64,000 bases of DNA. It comes from Coprothermobacteraceae bacterium (GTDB taxonomy: Bacteria; Coprothermobacterota; Coprothermobacteria; Coprothermobacterales; Coprothermobacteraceae). Below are positions 25,814-33,834 of this stretch, one piece after another. The position numbers and the translations under genes were made by a program. The stretch lies in the NCBI GenBank assembly GCA_013178255.1, contig JABLWY010000001.1, forward strand, positions 300,503-364,502, read 5' to 3'. Positions within the stretch are counted from its first letter, which is position 1. Each line of letters begins with the position of its first letter. The notes under the pieces were generated by a model. The model saw only the letters and a program-made list of their open reading frames with translations. It did no database searches and was not told the origin of the DNA.

Positions 25814-26281
25814 TCACCTCGCTATCTGTATGGCGGACCAACTTAAGGCACTGACCACCACAGCAGCCGTCAGCACGCCAGCAGTTATGGCGGACCACGC
25901 TTCTGTTCTACTGAGGTCGAGAGCATCTGCGAGCAGAGCGCCCGTAAAAGCTCCAGTACCAGGTAAGGGAATACCGATGAACAAAGCCAACGATACTGCC
26001 AGACCCCACTCGTACTTCTTGAATCTCCTCAAGGACCTTTCAATGTGGGCTTCATACCAAGACTTGACGCGCTCGACTGCCAAGAGGTGTTTCTTGAGTG
26101 AGCCGAAAACCTCATACACTACTATGCCCATGAGCGCGTTACTCAGGAAAGCAACAACAAATACCCAAGACAGCGGGAGGCCTTGGCTCAACCCAAAAGG
26201 TATGCTGCCCCGGCATTCTACGACGGGGCTCATGGAGATCAATATCAGATACAACCAATCGTTCCTAATTAGCGCAAGCAT
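25814..26281 (-). CDS. Small multidrug export family membrane protein (COG2426)
   Basis: 155 aa with about four to five membrane segments. Family signatures ECRGSIPFG near the N terminus and GIPLPGTGAFTGALLAD in the second half define the PF06695 group, annotated as small multidrug exporters; the function is not established. The ATG at 26281 lacks a Shine-Dalgarno; a TACAAT -10 box ends 11 nt upstream, so its transcript would have only a few leader bases. First gene of the leftward run with the fucose-isomerase-like gene and pckA. Confidence 0.75.
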   Translation of the reverse strand: MLALIRNDWLYLILISMSPVVECRGSIPFGLSQGLPLSWVFVVAFLSNALMGIVVYEVFGSLKKHLLAVERVKSWYEAHIERSLRRFKKYEWGLAVSLALFIGIPLPGTGAFTGALLADALDLSRTEAWSAITAGVLTAAVVVSALSWSAIQIAR

Positions 26282-26292
26282 CGTCCCAATGC

Positions 26293-26305
26293 ATTGTAAT
26301 ACAAT
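26293..26305. promoter_or_regulatory. Shared divergent promoter palindrome with two -10 boxes
   Basis: The 13-bp near-palindrome ATTGTAATACAAT contains TACAAT on each strand (26300-26305 rightward, 26298-26293 leftward). The rightward box is 6 nt from ATG 26312; the leftward box is 11 nt from ATG 26281. Neither gene has a ribosome site. The two promoters overlap, so they should compete for polymerase. Confidence 0.5.
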
Positions 26306-26311
26306 AGTGCT

Positions 26312-26776
26312 ATGCTCGAGAAGGCTAGAGTTGCTTTGTTAGCGCTTCTGATGCTTATAGGGTCCATATTTGGCAAGTCAACCATAGGCCCGTTTACCCC
26401 AGCAGAGGTGTCTCATGCTGAACAGGTCTACCAAAGATACGTGGAAGACACGTTGGTGAGAAAACTTCAACAGGTCACGGCATCCACAGCTTTGCACAGC
26501 GTGGGTTTTGTGAGTGCTGAGTTGAAGCAGGTGTTATTCGACAGAATGGAGGTTACCCGCAACTACAACTTGGTGCTAGAAACACGGCAGGGCCTCAAGG
26601 TTTATTACAGGCTTCACCTAGTAGATGGAGACTTGACTTGCTATACGCGCTTCAACGCAACAGCTGTGTTTTTCAAAGAACACGTTAACATCAGGCCTGC
26701 AAGCTTATATGTGGTACCTGTGGGACCAAGCAAATGCTCAGCGGGACTTCTTGAGGCGTCCAGACAGAACCATTGA
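26312..26776 (+). CDS. Hypothetical secreted or membrane-anchored protein
   Basis: 154 aa. A basic start then a hydrophobic stretch (VALLALLMLIGSIFG) forms a signal peptide or N-terminal anchor; no lipobox Cys follows. The mature part starts with PFTPAEVSHAEQVYQRYVED and has mixed alpha/beta composition. The motif FTPxEV recurs at the mature N terminus of the lipoprotein at 52567, hinting at a common family. No function is recognised. Leaderless start predicted. Its last 39 nt overlap the ABC ATPase gene in convergent orientation. Confidence 0.6.
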   Translation: MLEKARVALLALLMLIGSIFGKSTIGPFTPAEVSHAEQVYQRYVEDTLVRKLQQVTASTALHSVGFVSAELKQVLFDRMEVTRNYNLVLETRQGLKVYYRLHLVDGDLTCYTRFNATAVFFKEHVNIRPASLYVVPVGPSKCSAGLLEASRQNH

Positions 26777-27511
26777 ATATACGTGGTCCAGTATTTCTTC
26801 AAAAGCCTTGTCTCTGTAATCCCTTGGTCTTGGTAGGGGTACCTTTACTTCGCCTATGATGCGAGCAGGACGAGCGCTCAAGACAACTATGCGGTCGGCT
26901 AGGAATACCGCTTCTTCCATGTTATGCGTCACCATGAGTACGGACTTCAAAGGCAGTTTACCGCTCATCCACAAATCCACCATCTGTTCTCTCAGGTCAG
27001 CAGCAGTGAGTATGTCGAGGGCTGAGAATGGTTCGTCCATGAGGAGTACCTCTGGTTCCACGGCTAAAGCTCTAGCAATACCAACTCGCTGCTTCATTCC
27101 TCCTGAAAGCTCCCTGGGGTAAGCGTCTTCAAATGAATCCAAGCCCACTAAGTCTATGTACTTCAGGGCCGTACGTACCCTCTGCCTAGGCGGTACTTCT
27201 CGTGCTTCTAGCACGATCTCTATGTTCTCCTGTACAGTAAGCCAAGGTATGAGCGCGAAGTTTTGAAACACCATGCTTACATTGGGGTTTGGCCGTGGAT
27301 TAGGCTGCCCCTTGTAAAGGACCTCGCCACTGTAGTTCCCCAGTATGCCACTGAGTATTCTGAGGATTGTTGACTTACCCGAACCTGAAGGCCCTACAAT
27401 GCAGAGGAACTCGCCCTCATCTACAGTAAGGCTAATGTCCTCTAAAACCGAGAGCTTCTTCCGGTTTTCCTCGAAGGTCAAATTCACGTTTCTTAGCTCG
27501 AATAGGGCCAT
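26738..27511 (-). CDS. ABC transporter ATP-binding protein, NitT/TauT (NrtD/SsuB) type
   Basis: 257 aa. Energises import through the dual-permease protein encoded just upstream. Walker A GPSGSGKST at 40-48, Q-loop MVFQNFALIPW, signature LSGGMKQRVGIARAL, Walker B VLLMDEPFSALD and the switch His in VTHNMEEA. The sequence matches the nitrate/sulfonate/taurine-type ATPases. ATG 27511 is 4 nt after the permease stop. The usual substrate class (anions or thiamine-precursor-like) cannot be chosen because no binding protein is encoded nearby. Confidence 0.9.
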   Translation of the reverse strand: MALFELRNVNLTFEENRKKLSVLEDISLTVDEGEFLCIVGPSGSGKSTILRILSGILGNYSGEVLYKGQPNPRPNPNVSMVFQNFALIPWLTVQENIEIVLEAREVPPRQRVRTALKYIDLVGLDSFEDAYPRELSGGMKQRVGIARALAVEPEVLLMDEPFSALDILTAADLREQMVDLWMSGKLPLKSVLMVTHNMEEAVFLADRIVVLSARPARIIGEVKVPLPRPRDYRDKAFEEILDHVYSMVLSGRLKKSR

Positions 27512-27515
27512 GCTA

Positions 27516-29027
27516 TCACTCGGTTAAATTATACTTTTCGGCTGCCCGCTGATACCAAGGTCTCCAGAACAGCATATTGACCGCCACGATCAGCGCCGTC
27601 ATAGCCAACACGACCAGTATTAGTGCTTTGCTGTTCGCGGTGGAGCTCACCAACAGCGAGCCAATACCAGGTATCTCAAAAGTACTGTGCCCAAACTCCA
27701 CATGTTCTGCCACTATGGAAGCGTTCCAAGCCCCACCCCATGCTGTTAAAGCGCCTGTTATGAGTGGCGGGAGGATGGCAGGTATTAGTATGGATCTGTA
27801 GTACATGAGTCCTTTTATGCCAAATACCTTAGCCATTTCAGTGAGCGAACCTGGTAGCAACATAGCACCCTTGCTCATGTTAAAGAGTGCGTACCAAAAA
27901 GATCCTGTCAACAGCAGTAGTATCGAAAAGAGCTCCATGTTTTCTCTTCCTGCCAGAGCCACTATGGGAGGGTAAAAGATGACAGCAGGCACGCTGCCCA
28001 GAACAGAGGCCATAGTGTAGATGTTTTGGGCGGTTTCTACGGACTTAATGCTTCGTATCACGAATGGGAGCGCTATGAAAACTGATATGATCACAGCCGC
28101 TATGACACGCATAGCGGTTATGACAAGAGCCGCGGGTATTTGCACCAAAACGTCCCAAGGATATGGTGGCGTCAGCAACCAAACTATAAGCCAAACAAAA
28201 GCAATGGCCGCCAACACTGAGACGGTTATCAGCACAAACTTGGCCAGGCGAGAACTCATTCTCTCACCCACAGACACCAAGCGTACTAAGGCGCTATCTA
28301 TCCTCAATGCTCTACCCAGAGCGGATAGGACATCCACCACTGTGGGCCACTCGGGGGCCGTCCCGACGGCGTTATAGCGGAAAAGTTCGGCCCACCTTAC
28401 CAATGGCCTGAATACTACCAACTGCAAAAGAGCGTTGATCAATATAATTGTTCCAATAGAAAGCAAAACTCCTGTGGTATTACCTTGAGACAGATAATTC
28501 ATCATGGTTGTGCCCAAGCCAGGCAGTCGAACGTCTCTATTCCCCAGGCTGATTATTTCGCTAGCCATGAGGAAGTACCAACCGTTGGCCATGCTCACGC
28601 CACTATTGAAGACAATAGTAGGAACCATAGCAGGCAAGTATATGCGTTGTATGGCAAAACCAGGCGTGAAGTTGAAGGCCAGGCTGAGCTCTTTAAGGTC
28701 TTTGGGTAGGGTCTTTATGGTCTCATAGACGCCAAATGCGATGTTCCAGGACTGGGACGTAAAAATGAGGAAAATGGCCGCCAGTTCGTATCCAGCGCGT
28801 GCCCCCCTGAATAAAGCTACGAACATGGTTACAGCTACAGGGAAGAAGCCGAGTATGGGTACTGACTGAAGGACATCTAGTACAGCCAGCATGATCTTCT
28901 CACGGCGCGGACCCCGAGCCGCCGCTACCCCGTATACAATACCAAAGGCCAATGACAGCATGTACGCCGCCAGCACGCGATAAGTAGAGTAGAAAGCTGC
29001 CGTTACCAGCTGCACACCATTCTCCAC
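27516..29027 (-). CDS. ABC transporter permease, two permease domains fused
   Basis: 503 aa, about twice a normal BPD-type permease (about 250 aa). Both halves carry the cytoplasmic EAA-type loop: LKELSLAFNFTPGFAIQRIYLPAMVP in the first half and LTEMAKVFGIKGLMYYRSILIPAILP in the second. About twelve membrane segments in total. Fused double permeases of this sort occur with ATPases bearing, or accompanied by, an AAA-associated C-terminal domain. GTG 29027 with GAGG about 7 nt upstream. It lies between the AAA-associated domain gene and the ATPase gene. Substrate unknown. Confidence 0.85.
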   Translation of the reverse strand: MENGVQLVTAAFYSTYRVLAAYMLSLAFGIVYGVAAARGPRREKIMLAVLDVLQSVPILGFFPVAVTMFVALFRGARAGYELAAIFLIFTSQSWNIAFGVYETIKTLPKDLKELSLAFNFTPGFAIQRIYLPAMVPTIVFNSGVSMANGWYFLMASEIISLGNRDVRLPGLGTTMMNYLSQGNTTGVLLSIGTIILINALLQLVVFRPLVRWAELFRYNAVGTAPEWPTVVDVLSALGRALRIDSALVRLVSVGERMSSRLAKFVLITVSVLAAIAFVWLIVWLLTPPYPWDVLVQIPAALVITAMRVIAAVIISVFIALPFVIRSIKSVETAQNIYTMASVLGSVPAVIFYPPIVALAGRENMELFSILLLLTGSFWYALFNMSKGAMLLPGSLTEMAKVFGIKGLMYYRSILIPAILPPLITGALTAWGGAWNASIVAEHVEFGHSTFEIPGIGSLLVSSTANSKALILVVLAMTALIVAVNMLFWRPWYQRAAEKYNLTE

Positions 29028-29083
29028 CGTCCCGCCTCTTTCACAAAAATAGTTGACTACCTTGGCCTGAGGCTTAAAGCTAA

Positions 29084-29596
29084 TTAGGAGTTTTCTTCTT
29101 GGTTCTCTTCTTCGGTTTCTAGGTGAATTTCTTGCTCGTCAGAGTCCACCCACACTAGCTCAGCGAATCTTGCCCAATCGAGTAGATTCCTTACATAGGT
29201 CTGTATCTCTCGCTCCGTGTAAGACCCATCTATGATTTCCTCAAGAAATTCCAAATCTACGGCATGCTCCTCGTTTTGAGCCAGCGCCGTGAGCAGCATC
29301 TCCATGTAGGGAAGGTTGCTCAACACGGAAGCAATGTATTCCTTGCGCTCCTCCATCGTTCCCTGGGTGAATTTGCGTCCGGCTTCTGTAAAAAGCACAT
29401 CGCCGTTGTCTACATCCACAAGGCTGAACAGTTGCGCAGTCTCAATGGTGGAAACCAGTTCGTCTATGTTGTGTCCTAACGACCGGCCCAACTTATAAAG
29501 GTCAACGCGACCACCCTCATCGTCGAGAATCTCGAGAAGACCTAGAACTTCGCTGACCCGAGCTTTAGGTAACGGACTACTATCCATCTTGTGCAT
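29084..29596 (-). CDS. Stand-alone ABC-ATPase AAA-associated domain protein
   Basis: 170 aa matching the AAA-associated C-terminal domain (PF09821) normally fused to NitT/TauT-type ATPases: RVSEVLGLLEILDDEGGRVDLYKLGRSLGHNIDELVSTIE, then GDVLFTEAGRKF, followed by a helical half. Winged-helix-like, possibly regulatory. Here it is a separate gene at the head of the transporter operon. The C terminus is very acidic. ATG 29596 follows GGGAGGACTG; an ATG 9 nt later is possible. An extended -10 box lies about 45 nt upstream. Confidence 0.75.
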   Translation of the reverse strand: MHKMDSSPLPKARVSEVLGLLEILDDEGGRVDLYKLGRSLGHNIDELVSTIETAQLFSLVDVDNGDVLFTEAGRKFTQGTMEERKEYIASVLSNLPYMEMLLTALAQNEEHAVDLEFLEEIIDGSYTEREIQTYVRNLLDWARFAELVWVDSDEQEIHLETEEENQEENS

Positions 29597-29641
29597 CAGT
29601 CCTCCCGCTTTGCTTATTGGAGCTGCATTCCCAATGCGTAA

Positions 29642-29650
29642 ATTCTATCA
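29642..29650 (-). promoter_or_regulatory. Extended -10 promoter for the ABC transporter operon
   Basis: TGATAGAAT on the minus strand, an extended -10 form, lies between the MBL-hydrolase stop and the AAA-associated gene start, leaving a leader of about 40 nt with a ribosome site. Confidence 0.4.
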
Positions 29651-29671
29651 CAAGCGAACCGCAGGTGCTTT

Positions 29672-30460
29672 TTAGGCTTTCCAGAGGATAGGTCCTACGG
29701 CTGTCATTTCAACTTGCAGCAGCCCAATCCTCTGCAAGCCACTGATAATGCCGCGCACAGCACTGGCGTTCAACGACCAAGAGTACACGTCTTTGGGATC
29801 AGAGTATGCCGTGACAGTGTTTCTAACTATTTTTTCCATCTGCAAGCCCAGAGCTTGCGACAGCACGTAATGGACAAGCCTTTCGATAGCTTCTATGTTT
29901 GCGTCGATGAGCTCACGCCTGCCAGGACTTCCGTGGCTAGGTACAAACAGCTCAAATTCGTCACGGACTTTCTTGAGAGACTCCAAAGCCCTTAGGCCAT
30001 CATAATGGTATGGAATGCCGTATTTTGCCAGAATCTCCTTGCCGAAGAAAGCGTCAAAGCCAAATAGTGTGTCTTTGTCTGCCAGTCCTTTCAAATAAGG
30101 TGTGTGACCAGGGAGCTCAACCCATGTTAGTTCAGGACTCTCTGGCTCAATTTCGTTAACGGGTACTTTTTCGGGGTTCATTTCCTTTGGGTAGAACCCA
30201 CCAAAGTACATAGCCGGTACGTGTTGCTGCAAACGCAGGAATTGCAGAGCTTCTTCACAGGTGCTCACCCTTATGCTATTCTGTAACGCTAGTTTTACAC
30301 CGCCGCAGTGGTCTAAATGATGATGTGACAGGAAAACAGTTGAAGGTCGCTTTTCGTCTATTAAGTTACGAAAACCTTTTCCAGCTGGTGCGTCGACGAC
30401 AAGCCGAAGTTCACTATTCCATAGCACGTTTGTTTGTTTTAGGTCAATGGTCTCCCACAT
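29672..30460 (-). CDS. MBL-fold metallo-hydrolase in the hydrogenase operon
   Basis: 262 aa. Metallo-beta-lactamase fold with the binuclear metal motif LSHHHLDHCGG (HxHxDH), a later LPGHTP His, GFDAFF Asp and VPSHGSPG His. C-terminal helices include a winged-helix-like segment. Its start overlaps the hydrogenase maturation protease gene by 17 nt (ATG 30460 with GGGGGAG upstream; ATG 30490 is less likely). The tight overlap argues for a role with the hydrogenase or its redox partner, though no specific function is known. Confidence 0.75.
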   Translation of the reverse strand: MWETIDLKQTNVLWNSELRLVVDAPAGKGFRNLIDEKRPSTVFLSHHHLDHCGGVKLALQNSIRVSTCEEALQFLRLQQHVPAMYFGGFYPKEMNPEKVPVNEIEPESPELTWVELPGHTPYLKGLADKDTLFGFDAFFGKEILAKYGIPYHYDGLRALESLKKVRDEFELFVPSHGSPGRRELIDANIEAIERLVHYVLSQALGLQMEKIVRNTVTAYSDPKDVYSWSLNASAVRGIISGLQRIGLLQVEMTAVGPILWKA

Positions 30461-30899
30461 GGCACTCCCCCAAAAGCCTAAGCACCTCATGCACTGCTAG
30501 TGGTATGGCATCAGAAACCTCTGCGCTTAACTCAGTCCCCGCCTCAACGTCTTTGGCCTCTATGAGCACAAAGTACGTTTTCTGCGGCCGAACGCTTCCT
30601 GAGAGCCTCATTAGGTTTATAGCTTCCACGGGGTCTAAAGCGTGTGCGGTAGCGCTGCGATACCGAGGCACGTGGCTTTCTTCGAAGACAGCAACTGCGC
30701 CAGGACTGAATCCGCATCGACATGCATCTATGAAAATGAGTAGTTCCTCGCCTTTGTATACGTTCATCAAGCGAAAAACATCCGTTTCCAGGTCCGCCTT
30801 CGTCACTTGATTGAGAGAGGGCAGGGCTTCTAATACCGCCCTGCCCACACCATCATCACGCATGAAGCTGCTCCCTAGAGCAGCTATCAAAGCCCTCAT
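30444..30899 (-). CDS. Hydrogenase maturation protease (HyaD/HycI family)
   Basis: 151 aa. This family removes the C-terminal tail of the NiFe large subunit after nickel insertion. Visible: GSSFMRDDGVGRAVLEAL (nickel-sensing Asp/Glu region; here DD), IDACRCGFSPGAVAVF with the conserved D-x-C/H region, and SATAHALDPVEAI with the metal His. It overlaps the large-subunit gene by 4 nt (ATGA), which fits a dedicated endopeptidase for HydA. The first residues lack the usual GIGN motif (ALGSS instead). Confidence 0.8.
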   Translation of the reverse strand: MRALIAALGSSFMRDDGVGRAVLEALPSLNQVTKADLETDVFRLMNVYKGEELLIFIDACRCGFSPGAVAVFEESHVPRYRSATAHALDPVEAINLMRLSGSVRPQKTYFVLIEAKDVEAGTELSAEVSDAIPLAVHEVLRLLGECHVGDH

Positions 30900-32182
30900 T
30901 TTCTAACCAGATGAACGGAGCAAGATATGCAGGGGTCGTATGCTCTAGGGACAAGCTCCAAGTGGAACTTCAGTTCATCATCAGGAAGGTGTTTCATTCC
31001 TTCCGCCATCAACTTGATGTCCCGTTCTATGATGGCTTGGTTCATGGCTGTGGGCGTTATCACATCAGCGTCGACTAGCTTGCCTTGTTCGTCGTAGGCT
31101 ACGTTGTACACAAGTAACCCTCGCGGTGCTTCAGTAATGGAGACACCTCTACCTGCCCTAGGCTGCACAGGTGCAAGGCTGTCTCCCCAAGGCTCGTGGT
31201 TCATCAGTGCGTCAATTATGCGTATGGATTCCTCTACGAAGTACACGAGCTCTATGGCTTGCGCTAGGTTGTTGTAGAGTGCATTGTCAAAATCGATGGT
31301 ACCCTTGAGCTGCTCAAAGTGTTCTTTCGCTTTTCCTGTTAGCAGGTGCCCGTTTAGCTTGAGCCTTGAGAGTGCGCCAACCATGTAGGGTTTTCCCTTG
31401 AAAAGGCTTTGCTTAGCGTAGGAGTGGGGGACTACAAACTCTACAATGTGGCTTCTGTAATCCTCCACGGGGAACTCGTCGCCTTCAGACGAATGTATGT
31501 AGTCTCCATAGACTGTGTAGCGACCGCCCCTCGGCTTTACAGCTAGGTGGGTTATGGGCTGGTGTGTGTGCGGGGGTATATTCAATGAGGCACAGAGCTG
31601 TACTGCTAGTTCTGCGTAGGGCAAAGACTCCACGAGCAAGCCACGCAGATAATTCAGGTCCTCCTTGCTGGGTAGTTTGCCAAATCCTCCTACCAAGGCA
31701 TTCTCTTGGTGAATCTCCCGCGAGCCCAGCAGCCTCATGATCTCGTTACCCGTCTTCTTGAGCATGAGCCCTTTGGTTACCTCTACCCCGAACTTGTCCA
31801 CCATTTGTAATGCATCAGGGTAACCCAAGAAGTCAGGGAGGGCTAGCAGGAACACGTGTAGAGCATGGCTTTCTATTTGGTCTCCAAAATACAGAAGTTC
31901 TCTGACCATGTTAACCGTCGCTGTGGGCTCTATACCAAAAGCCTTCTCTGTGGCTTCGATAGCTGTGAGCCTGTGAGCAGCAGAACATATAGAGCAAATC
32001 CTGGGGAATATCGCCACCGCTTCGTGATAAGGCCGTCCACGGAGGAAGGCCTCGAAAAGTCTCGGCCCTTCGGTCAGATTGAATTGAGCTAGTTTGACCT
32101 GATCTTGCTCGATCTCCACTGTTATGCCACCTCTGCCTTCCACGCGGGCGAGGTGGTCTACTCTGACTATGCGCTTAGACAT
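30896..32182 (-). CDS. hydA: NiFe hydrogenase large (alpha) subunit, sulfhydrogenase type (group 3)
   Basis: 428 aa. Catalytic subunit carrying the NiFe(CN)2CO centre. N-terminal Cys pair in RICSICSAAH at 61-70 and C-terminal pair in DPCISCSVH at 416-424 bind nickel. Only four residues (LVRK, 425-428) follow the last His; in the archaeal sulfhydrogenase alpha subunit a comparably short tail is the segment removed by the protease. Overlaps the small subunit by 8 nt and the protease by 4 nt. Probably evolves or consumes H2 with NAD(P)H through the gamma subunit. Cytoplasmic; no Tat signal in the small subunit. Confidence 0.9.
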   Translation of the reverse strand: MSKRIVRVDHLARVEGRGGITVEIEQDQVKLAQFNLTEGPRLFEAFLRGRPYHEAVAIFPRICSICSAAHRLTAIEATEKAFGIEPTATVNMVRELLYFGDQIESHALHVFLLALPDFLGYPDALQMVDKFGVEVTKGLMLKKTGNEIMRLLGSREIHQENALVGGFGKLPSKEDLNYLRGLLVESLPYAELAVQLCASLNIPPHTHQPITHLAVKPRGGRYTVYGDYIHSSEGDEFPVEDYRSHIVEFVVPHSYAKQSLFKGKPYMVGALSRLKLNGHLLTGKAKEHFEQLKGTIDFDNALYNNLAQAIELVYFVEESIRIIDALMNHEPWGDSLAPVQPRAGRGVSITEAPRGLLVYNVAYDEQGKLVDADVITPTAMNQAIIERDIKLMAEGMKHLPDDELKFHLELVPRAYDPCISCSVHLVRK

Positions 32183-32960
32183 TTCGCAACGCCTCCTCCA
32201 CTTTACTCAGGTCTTTATAGGCGGAGAAAAGTCTCATGCGGTCGAGGATGCGGTCGGTTGGAAGCTCCTTACCTTTGAATGTGAGTGCCATGGCATCACT
32301 GTTGTCCACGACTTTGAGCGGACCCCTGCATCCGATGCAGGCCACGTTATGGGAGGGGCACCTGGCTTCGCAACCAGCAACAGTTATCGGTCCTACGCAA
32401 GGTTCTCCTCTTTCTATGATCACGCAAGGATTGCCTTTAAGCCTGCATTCAGCGCATACGGGTATGGTCCAGTCCTCTGGCCAAGTCCCCAGTAACAAGG
32501 TTGTCAAGAAGTAGATGTAATCCTTCTTCTCTGGTGGGCAGCCGTATAAGTAGAAGTCGACCTTGATGACGCTGTCTAAGGGCTTAGAGAGCCCAAAGGG
32601 TAGATGGAAATGCGCGTCGTCTCCGTAGACAGTCCTAATGTTTGTCTCGAAGTCTTGCGTACTATTGAAACCTTGGACGCCGCCATTGACGGCGCAGTTG
32701 CCCAAAGCTACTACATACTTTGACCTCTCTCTTGCTTTCTTGGCCTCTTCTTCGTCTTCAGGCGTTGTTACTGAACCCTCGATGAACGATACGTCAAAGT
32801 TTGTTTCCTCGTTGTTGGCCCTCGTAGCCATGTAGAATACTTCCAAGTCCACGTTCTGAACGATCTTGAGCAGGTCGTCCTCAAGGTTTACAAAGTTCAG
32901 TTGGCATCCATAGCAACCTGTAAGTGCCCATATTCCGACTTTCAGCTTTCTTCTCTCCAT
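32175..32960 (-). CDS. hydD: NiFe hydrogenase small (delta) subunit
   Basis: 261 aa. Carries Fe-S clusters relaying electrons from the NiFe site. Proximal-cluster Cys16 and Cys19 in TGCYGCQLN, then ALGNCAVNGG, LYGCPPEKKDY, and a cysteine-rich C-terminal half (VCAECRLKGNPC, ERGEPC, GCEARCPSHNVACIGC) for further 4Fe-4S clusters. No Tat leader, consistent with a cytoplasmic group 3 enzyme. ATG 32960 follows AAGGAGGTGG at 8 nt; upstream in-frame codons would overlap the gamma subunit and lack homology. Confidence 0.9.
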   Translation of the reverse strand: MERRKLKVGIWALTGCYGCQLNFVNLEDDLLKIVQNVDLEVFYMATRANNEETNFDVSFIEGSVTTPEDEEEAKKARERSKYVVALGNCAVNGGVQGFNSTQDFETNIRTVYGDDAHFHLPFGLSKPLDSVIKVDFYLYGCPPEKKDYIYFLTTLLLGTWPEDWTIPVCAECRLKGNPCVIIERGEPCVGPITVAGCEARCPSHNVACIGCRGPLKVVDNSDAMALTFKGKELPTDRILDRMRLFSAYKDLSKVEEALRNV

Positions 32961-32973
32961 CTCGGCCACCTCC

Positions 32974-33834
32974 TTAGATGAGCCCTGGTGTCGACATGAT
33001 GTCGTAGTAGGTGAACACGGGCCCGTCTTTGCACATGTAGACCATGTTGGTGGCCGTTCCTGCCACGCAGTGGCCGCACTTGCCCACACCACACTTCATA
33101 CGCCTTTCCAAGGTCATATAGAGATGGTCAGGGCTGAAGCCGAGCTGAAGCACCTTCCTGAACACGTCCATGTACATGCGCGGTGGGCCACAAACTATGA
33201 CAGCGCAGTTCTTCGGGTCTACGCCAGTTTGGTCTATGTATTCTGTCGCCCTACCTTTGAGGCCCGGATACTCAGGTTCCCTAGTCACAGTCTGCATTAT
33301 CAATAGGTTCTCAGCTGTTGTCATGTCGAGCATGGCGTCCAGTTCTTCCCTGAAAAGCAGTTCCGATGAGTAGCGTGCCGTGTTTATTAGTGCAATGCGC
33401 CCGTACAACCAACGGTTGTCGAGAGCGTACAGGAACACACCCCTAAGTGGTGCCATCCCCAGGCCTGAGGCAATCAACAGAAGGTCTTTTCCTTCCATAG
33501 CTTCCATGGGGAAGCCATTGCCGTAAGGACCACGAATGCCGACTACGTCACCCGGCCTTAGCTTGTGTATGACAGACGTTACGCGGCCTACTTTCCTTAT
33601 GCACAGCTCAAAAAAGCCCTTTCTCGTTGCGGAAGAAGTAATGGATATGGTAGATTCTCCTACTCCAGGGACGGCTATTTGTACGAACTGACCAGGCTTG
33701 TAGGTCCACGTGCTAGCTAAGTCTTTGTCGTCGAATCTGAACACAAAAAGCTTCTCTTTGTCCGTCAGGTCAAAAACACGGACCACGTGCGCCTTGTTCA
33801 GCTTATAAAGATCAGTATAGTTGTCAGTCTTCAT
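32974..33834 (-). CDS. hydG: Hydrogenase gamma subunit, FAD/NAD(P)-binding reductase with [2Fe-2S]
   Basis: 286 aa. Ferredoxin-reductase-like diaphorase subunit that connects the hydrogenase to NAD(P)H. FAD domain (YKPGQFVQIAVPG, SITSSATRKG), nucleotide domain beginning LLLIASGLGMAPLRG and CGPPRMYMDVF, and a C-terminal [2Fe-2S] site KCGVGKCGHCVAG...YMCKDG. Same layout as dihydroorotate dehydrogenase electron-transfer subunits. Overlaps hydB by 11 nt and precedes hydD by 13 nt. Confidence 0.9.
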   Translation of the reverse strand: MKTDNYTDLYKLNKAHVVRVFDLTDKEKLFVFRFDDKDLASTWTYKPGQFVQIAVPGVGESTISITSSATRKGFFELCIRKVGRVTSVIHKLRPGDVVGIRGPYGNGFPMEAMEGKDLLLIASGLGMAPLRGVFLYALDNRWLYGRIALINTARYSSELLFREELDAMLDMTTAENLLIMQTVTREPEYPGLKGRATEYIDQTGVDPKNCAVIVCGPPRMYMDVFRKVLQLGFSPDHLYMTLERRMKCGVGKCGHCVAGTATNMVYMCKDGPVFTYYDIMSTPGLI

